In this document: positions 60,229 through 64,000 of the stretch, in pieces | Layout of the letters: each line of letters opens with the position of its first letter | Numbering within the stretch: position 1 is the first letter of the stretch | Source: Oceanococcus sp051252075 | Lineage (GTDB): Bacteria; Pseudomonadota; Gammaproteobacteria; Nevskiales; Oceanococcaceae | NCBI GenBank assembly: GCA_051252075.1 | Contig: JBPOFU010000001.1 | Span: 186,001 to 250,000, forward strand | DNA length: 64,000 bases | Reading direction: 5' to 3' | The notes under the pieces: model-generated | Told to the model about the DNA's origin: nothing | The model's input: only the letters and a program-made list of their open reading frames with translations | Databases searched by the model: none | Made by a program: the position numbers and the translations under genes

Positions 60229-60759
60229 TTACAAAGGCTTCTGAGCAATCAGTACAGTGTCTTTCCACACAGGATTAAGATCTGGATGCTCATCCTTTTT
60301 CCACTGAGAGTACACATCTACTGTCTCCAGCTTGGCAAATTTCGCCAAAGCTCTCATGCCATCTGGGTATATACGCCAGCAATCCACTGGATAGCGATGC
60401 TCAGGGCCAGCAGATGGCGCAATCAAGCAACACAGTCCTCCGGGTTTTAAAACCCGAGCGACCTCAGTCACGGTTTGCCAGACAAACTCAACATGTTCTA
60501 GCGCTTGGCCGGACACCACCACATCAAATTCAGCATCCGCCATAGGCCAGTCATATGGCGAAGTAAGCACCACATCAACGTTTTTGCCAGCGGCCAAATC
60601 AACCCCGGTATAAGACCAACTTGGAGCATCAAATAGCGGCTTATAGCTGCCATTTACGTCCATGGCCCCAATATCGGCGATGTTTAAAGGCGCATCTTTT
60701 CGGTCTTGCAAATAGGATTGCACGAAACGCGCCATGTTGTTATACGAACTCGTATGCAT
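60229..60759 (-). CDS. Class I SAM-dependent methyltransferase
   Basis: 176 residues. SAM motif I is LNIADIGAMDVNGSYKP, then VDVVLTSPYDWPMADAEFDVVVSGQALEHVEFVWQTVTEVARVLKPGGLCCLIAPSAG, the Methyltransf_11 pattern with the LKPGG post-III motif. The tract EHRYPVDCWRIYPDGMRAL and WKKDEHPDLNPVWKDTVLIA are seen in methyltransferases of polysaccharide clusters, consistent with adjacency to the convergent rfb operon. Substrate unknown. A consensus CRP-type site lies 44 bases upstream of the ATG. Confidence 0.88.
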   Translation of the reverse strand: MHTSSYNNMARFVQSYLQDRKDAPLNIADIGAMDVNGSYKPLFDAPSWSYTGVDLAAGKNVDVVLTSPYDWPMADAEFDVVVSGQALEHVEFVWQTVTEVARVLKPGGLCCLIAPSAGPEHRYPVDCWRIYPDGMRALAKFAKLETVDVYSQWKKDEHPDLNPVWKDTVLIAQKPL

Positions 60760-60802
60760 GTGAACTTGATTGCTTAATAAACGAAATAAAAGGCGCCAAT
60801 AC

Positions 60803-60818
60803 TGTGAACAACTTCACA
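60803..60818. promoter_or_regulatory. Consensus CRP/Vfr-type site
   Basis: TGTGAACAACTTCACA matches TGTGA-N6-TCACA in both half-sites exactly. It is 44 bases upstream of the methyltransferase start and about 290 upstream of the secreted protein. A CRP/Vfr gene is not in the window; the FHA-cyclase could supply cAMP. Confidence 0.6.
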
Positions 60819-60956
60819 AGGAATGCAATGTTTATAAGGATTTATGCATCATTGGCGCTGCGTTTCCTGTAGTATGCCCCAGTTCGACGTAAGCGTGCTC
60901 GTAGTGCCGAGATTGCATTAGCACTTGTACGCATGGTCTTCATTTGCAAGGTATAC

Positions 60957-60986
60957 TTGGCAACGCATTAATGTCGGTGATACGAT
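60957..60986 (+). promoter_or_regulatory. Candidate sigma-70 promoter of the secreted protein
   Basis: TTGGCA, an 18-base spacer, then TACGAT: four or five matches to each consensus hexamer. About 120 bases before the start codon, leaving a leader with a run of A residues. Judged by eye only. Confidence 0.35.
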
Positions 60987-61104
60987 ATATGAGCGTTAAA
61001 CGTATTGCCGCAAGGGAGCATGTGGTGCGAGAATATGTCTGCGTTACATGCGTTTACGTTAAAAAAGTTTATTCTCTTCCATCATTTGTCAGGGGTTTCA
61101 TTAC

Positions 61105-63333
61105 ATGAAAGCTTTTAGTAGGACTACCGCAGTTGCGGCAGTTGCTCTGGCGAGCGCCTTGGTTTCGACCAACGCCTCGGCAGTCAACCTCGCCACAGAC
61201 GGCGTAGGCCAAGTCGCTATCGCGCCGTTATATACGGCTCGTAACGGTTGGACTACAGCCATCAATCTCACAAACGTTACCAATTCACCTTTGTTGGTGA
61301 AAGTTCGTTTCCACGAAGGCCATAACAGCCGTGACGTGCTTGACTTTAACGTGGCTCTTTCCGCGTTTGACGTCTTCACAGGCGTTATCAAAGAAGACGT
61401 GAACGGCAATCCAGTATTCCAAAATACTGATGCCCCAGCTGATGGCGTTGGTGATAATCGTGATGATTACACTTGCACCATTCCAAATACCCGTACCTTA
61501 GCTGGCGATGCGATCGAAGTTCCTTTGAACTTCCTCGGCTTCGCTAACACCAACGTATCCAACTACGACGATTCCGCAATCGAAAGCAATGACGACGGCG
61601 GTTTAGGTGGTAATTCTTTGGCTATTGCCAACGCTCAAGCCATTGATCGTTTGAAAGAAGGCTACGTTGAGTTCATCGTTATGGGTCATGCTGATCCAGA
61701 ACTAGCTGACGCAACTGATCCAGTCGTGTTTGATGCGGCTGATGGTACGTTCCTCACAGGCTATACAGCTGAATTGGGTGCTGCAGAAGCTGCAAACGTT
61801 GACGCTGTATTGGACGGTGCGATTAATATCGCTCGTGCGATTGAGCAGCATGATTGCGCTAACCTGCAAACCGCTTTGGGCTTGTATAACACTGATCGCG
61901 CCTTAGAGTCGGCTAGTCAGTTTGGTCAGCCTATCAACGCTCTGAAATTCACCTTTGGTTTGATTAATCCTCAAGGTGGTTTGGCAGCAGCAGCACCAGC
62001 AACCACATGGGCGAACTTCTACGGTCCTGCCAATGGTTCCGGTGGTGATGGTGCAGGCAACCCTGACTTCAACCAGCAAGGTGGTTTTGTCTTCCCTTAT
62101 GACAACTTCCTATGCGATATCCGTCGTGGTGATGAGCACTTCAGCACTCCAGCTGCTAGCCGTGAAAACTGGTGCCCAGATGGTTCCAATGGCGACCTGT
62201 GTGACGGCGTAGTTTTTGGCGCTGTTGATAACGCAATTTTGGCTGACGAAGAAAGCTGTCGTAACCTGGTTACCATGCAAGACACGAGTGAGTTCCTTGA
62301 GCCTACGCTGAATGATGCTTACCCGCAGGTTGCCAACGTTTGGGAAGATTCCCTGAACGTCGGTGTTGAAGCGGCTCCTGTGTACACCAACTCCAACTTG
62401 GCTGGTAACGCAATTGAAGCTGTTCGTGGTGTAGACGCTCTGAGTCTGACTATCCAGCGTCAACGTGTGTTCAATCAGTTCTCGAACAACACGGCTTTGG
62501 GTGCTCGCACTGAAACCATTATTACTTCCCCAACGAAAGCGTTCTACGTGGACCAAGGTGACGGTAACCAGTTCCAGATTCCTAACGAACTGAACGTTCT
62601 GGATCTGAGCAACAATGGCCAAGGTCTAGGTGCTCTAGCCGGCGCGTTGCCACGCAACGAAGCCTTTGTTGATAACGTACTGCCTTCCTTCGACGGCGGT
62701 TATGCCTTCGTTGATTTTGGTGGCGCACCTTACCTGCCATACGAAAATGCTTTCGGTCCTACTACGGGTACAGATCGCACAACTGCACAAGCTTGTAACG
62801 AAGTTGCAATTGGCTTGTATGACCGTGCTGAAAACCCACTGGCTGCAGCGCCTCCTGGCGAACCTCCGTTCTCACCTGCTCCTCCTGTAGAAGCTGATCC
62901 ACGTGATCTGTGCTACGAGATGACTATTGTGAACTTCGGTCCTAACACTTTGGGCATGGCTCAAAACCGCTTGGACGTTAGCGATCTGGTTAGCAAGTTG
63001 GCTACCGACACTGGCAACACCTCCGGTTGGTTCTCCCTGGTATTAGGTCCTGATGCTGACACCGATGGCACAGCAATTGGCAACGGCGCATACGATGCTG
63101 CGTTCCTGCCTGCTGATGTACTTCTGCATGCTCAAACTCAGTTTGGTTTCACTGCTGCACCTGAGCAAGTTGGTGTGTCCGGTTTGCCTGTGATCAGCTT
63201 CACTTTGGCTACACTGAACTTCCCAAGTCGCCCAGACTTGAGCTTCGGTACAGCTGCTGAATCCAGCTACAACCGTGTACTTCTGGAATCGTCTGAAGCT
63301 GCTGGTTTGGCAGTTGCTGATGGTGAGTGGTAG
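61105..63333 (+). CDS. Large secreted protein of unknown function, highly biased codons
   Basis: 742 residues. Clear signal peptide (MKAFSRTTAVAAVALASAL, cleavage after NASA). The mature N-terminus (GVGQVAIAPLYTARNGWTTAINLTNVTNSP, VKVRFHEGHNSRDVLDFNVALSAFDVF) resembles large uncharacterised envelope proteins I recall from marine gammaproteobacteria. The mature chain is acidic and beta-rich, with several cysteines (DDYTCTIP, NFLCDIRR, NWCPDGSNGDLCDG, EESCRN, DLCYEM) and no sorting tail or membrane anchor. Codons favour GCT, GGT, CGT, AAC and TTC far more than its neighbours, suggesting strong expression. Long leader upstream, two strong hairpins after the stop. Function unknown. Confidence 0.85.
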   Translation: MKAFSRTTAVAAVALASALVSTNASAVNLATDGVGQVAIAPLYTARNGWTTAINLTNVTNSPLLVKVRFHEGHNSRDVLDFNVALSAFDVFTGVIKEDVNGNPVFQNTDAPADGVGDNRDDYTCTIPNTRTLAGDAIEVPLNFLGFANTNVSNYDDSAIESNDDGGLGGNSLAIANAQAIDRLKEGYVEFIVMGHADPELADATDPVVFDAADGTFLTGYTAELGAAEAANVDAVLDGAINIARAIEQHDCANLQTALGLYNTDRALESASQFGQPINALKFTFGLINPQGGLAAAAPATTWANFYGPANGSGGDGAGNPDFNQQGGFVFPYDNFLCDIRRGDEHFSTPAASRENWCPDGSNGDLCDGVVFGAVDNAILADEESCRNLVTMQDTSEFLEPTLNDAYPQVANVWEDSLNVGVEAAPVYTNSNLAGNAIEAVRGVDALSLTIQRQRVFNQFSNNTALGARTETIITSPTKAFYVDQGDGNQFQIPNELNVLDLSNNGQGLGALAGALPRNEAFVDNVLPSFDGGYAFVDFGGAPYLPYENAFGPTTGTDRTTAQACNEVAIGLYDRAENPLAAAPPGEPPFSPAPPVEADPRDLCYEMTIVNFGPNTLGMAQNRLDVSDLVSKLATDTGNTSGWFSLVLGPDADTDGTAIGNGAYDAAFLPADVLLHAQTQFGFTAAPEQVGVSGLPVISFTLATLNFPSRPDLSFGTAAESSYNRVLLESSEAAGLAVADGEW

Positions 63334-63356
63334 TAGTTAAGTCTACAATCCAGTGC

Positions 63357-63388
63357 ATTGAGTCCAGCGTGTAAACGCTGGACTCAAT
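63357..63388 (+). terminator. 14-base perfect hairpin with GTAA loop after the secreted-protein gene
   Basis: ATTGAGTCCAGCGT pairs with ACGCTGGACTCAAT around GTAA, a GNRA-type tetraloop in RNA. No T-run follows, so it may stabilise the 3' end of the mRNA rather than terminate it. Confidence 0.7.
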
Positions 63389-63405
63389 AAGCTAGAAAGT
63401 ATAAG

Positions 63406-63431
63406 TGCCGGCTATCAGCCGGCATTTTTTT
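63406..63431 (+). terminator. Rho-independent terminator after the secreted-protein gene
   Basis: TGCCGGCT-ATC-AGCCGGCA followed by seven T residues; an eight-base perfect GC-rich stem. It lies 22 bases before the parvulin ATG, so the parvulin needs its own promoter or read-through. Confidence 0.9.
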
Positions 63432-63452
63432 GTTGCCAAGAAAGATATTGTG

Positions 63453-64000
63453 ATGAATAAGATAGGCCTAGTATTTTTTTCTGCGGTATTGTCAGTGAGT
63501 TGGACCACGGCTGCATTGGCGGACAGCCGCACAGCAACGAATAGCCCTACGGAGCAATTGAGCGTTGATGAGATCAATCTCGCATTAAGTTCATTTTCAA
63601 AAGACGATATAAAATTTCTTGCTGGCAGCGATACAACCACATTATTGAAATTCGCTCTGCAACTGCATTCCAACAACGGTTTGTTGCGAGAAGCAGAAGA
63701 ACTCGGCCTGAACGAGGATCCGGTGCTACTAGCGCGTATAGAAACCAGTCGTCAACAGATATTAACCGGCGAGCTGCTCAGCAGAACTGTCAAAAATTTG
63801 AAGAAACCCGCGCTGGAAGAGATAGCGCAGGAACGTTATCTGGCATCCAAAGAAGATTTTCGTGTGTCGGAAAAACGCCAGGTCAGCCATATCATGCGTA
63901 CTGATCTCAGTATGTGCCCTTGTCCGTTTCGACCGGCCGAGCAGGCTATCTTTGAAATCTACGACCGCCTGAATCAAGGGCAACTGTTTTCTGAACTTGC
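63453..64000 (+). CDS. Secreted parvulin-type peptidyl-prolyl isomerase (partial, C-terminus off window)
   Basis: The first 182 residues: signal peptide (MNKIGLVFFSAVLSVSWTTAALA, cleavage near ALA-D), a helical SurA/PrsA-like N-terminal region (LNEDPVLLARIETSRQQILTGELLSRTVKN), the linker ERYLASKEDFRVSEKRQVSHIM, and the start of a PpiC domain (AEQAIFEIYDRLNQGQLFSELA). Between HIM and AEQ is an unusual CPCPFRP insertion. Continues past base 64000. Catalytic residues are not visible. Follows the abundant secreted protein and may be its folding helper. Confidence 0.8.
   Translation, partial: MNKIGLVFFSAVLSVSWTTAALADSRTATNSPTEQLSVDEINLALSSFSKDDIKFLAGSDTTTLLKFALQLHSNNGLLREAEELGLNEDPVLLARIETSRQQILTGELLSRTVKNLKKPALEEIAQERYLASKEDFRVSEKRQVSHIMRTDLSMCPCPFRPAEQAIFEIYDRLNQGQLFSEL

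Larger units (their letters stand above)
60760..61104. other. 345-bp divergent intergenic region
   Basis: No gene recognised. It is AT-richer than its surroundings. It holds a CRP-type palindrome (60803-60818) nested between an eight-base inverted repeat (GCGCCAAT 60793-60800, ATTGGCGC 60851-60858). It also has a promoter-like pair at 60957-60986 and, just before the secreted-protein ATG, CAGGGG as ribosome-binding site with nine bases of spacing. Confidence 0.7.

Overview
The window looks like a chromosomal segment of a gammaproteobacterium. Evidence is the algZ-algR-hemCDXY order familiar from Pseudomonas and relatives, an E. coli-type FadE of about 820 residues, TtcA, PurT, biosynthetic SpeA with SpeE, PlsB, and a dTDP-rhamnose operon. 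Base composition is moderate (just over half GC by eye). Gene content (several acyl-CoA dehydrogenases, an AcuI-type reductase, a coniferyl-aldehyde-type dehydrogenase, a steroid-dehydrogenase-like operon) suggests a lipid-degrading aquatic member of the Pseudomonadales/Cellvibrionales, but I cannot name a genus. No rRNA, tRNA, CRISPR array, integrase, transposase or phage gene was recognised.

Layout. 1-12.4 kb, all minus: prfC (cut by the window edge), ttcA, a glutamine cyclotransferase/DUF2505/DUF2834 trio, mnmG next to an odd TrpB-like protein, a SWIM-SNF2 helicase, a DUF945-like protein and an Mpo1-like protein. 12.4-14 kb plus: a RimB-type aspartic protease and an AstE-type zinc hydrolase without a rimK between them. 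14-20.7 kb minus: YeeZ-like protein and the haem genes hemYXDC behind the AlgR/AlgZ two-component pair. 20.8-27.7 kb: FHA-cyclase, argH, purT and typA (plus), with a small lipoprotein, DUF924 and an unknown gene on the minus strand. 27.8-34.7 kb: a fused beta-helix/dihaem-cytochrome lipoprotein, divergent speA/speE, a lipocalin and an endonuclease V-like glycosylase. 34.8-42.8 kb: small membrane and regulatory genes, a diguanylate cyclase, an acyl-CoA dehydrogenase, a glycosyltransferase and DUF4112. 42.8-50 kb: plsB, an FKBP isomerase, AcuI-like reductase and a three-gene dehydrogenase/VOC/SDR operon. 50-53.1 kb: tetR-fadE. 53.1-60.8 kb: a membrane protein, ugd, an aldehyde dehydrogenase, rfbBACD and a methyltransferase. 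60.8-64 kb: a large secreted protein with highly biased codons and the start of a secreted parvulin.

How parts fit together. The TetR regulator in front of fadE has two copies of one palindrome (ATAC-N6-GTAT) in its own promoter region, shared with the divergent SDR/VOC/epimerase operon. A closely similar copy lies upstream of the distant acyl-CoA dehydrogenase near 41 kb, which suggests one fatty-acid or steroid-type regulon. ugd and rfbBACD supply sugar nucleotides for surface polysaccharide. The 742-residue secreted protein and the secreted isomerase after it may form an export/folding pair. A consensus CRP/Vfr-type site lies between that secreted protein and the methyltransferase.

Most novel items: the TrpB-fold protein whose PLP-site residues are largely replaced, the proposed TetR regulon, the fused beta-helix/cytochrome lipoprotein, the secreted protein/parvulin pair, and two long imperfect palindromes of the MITE/REP kind.
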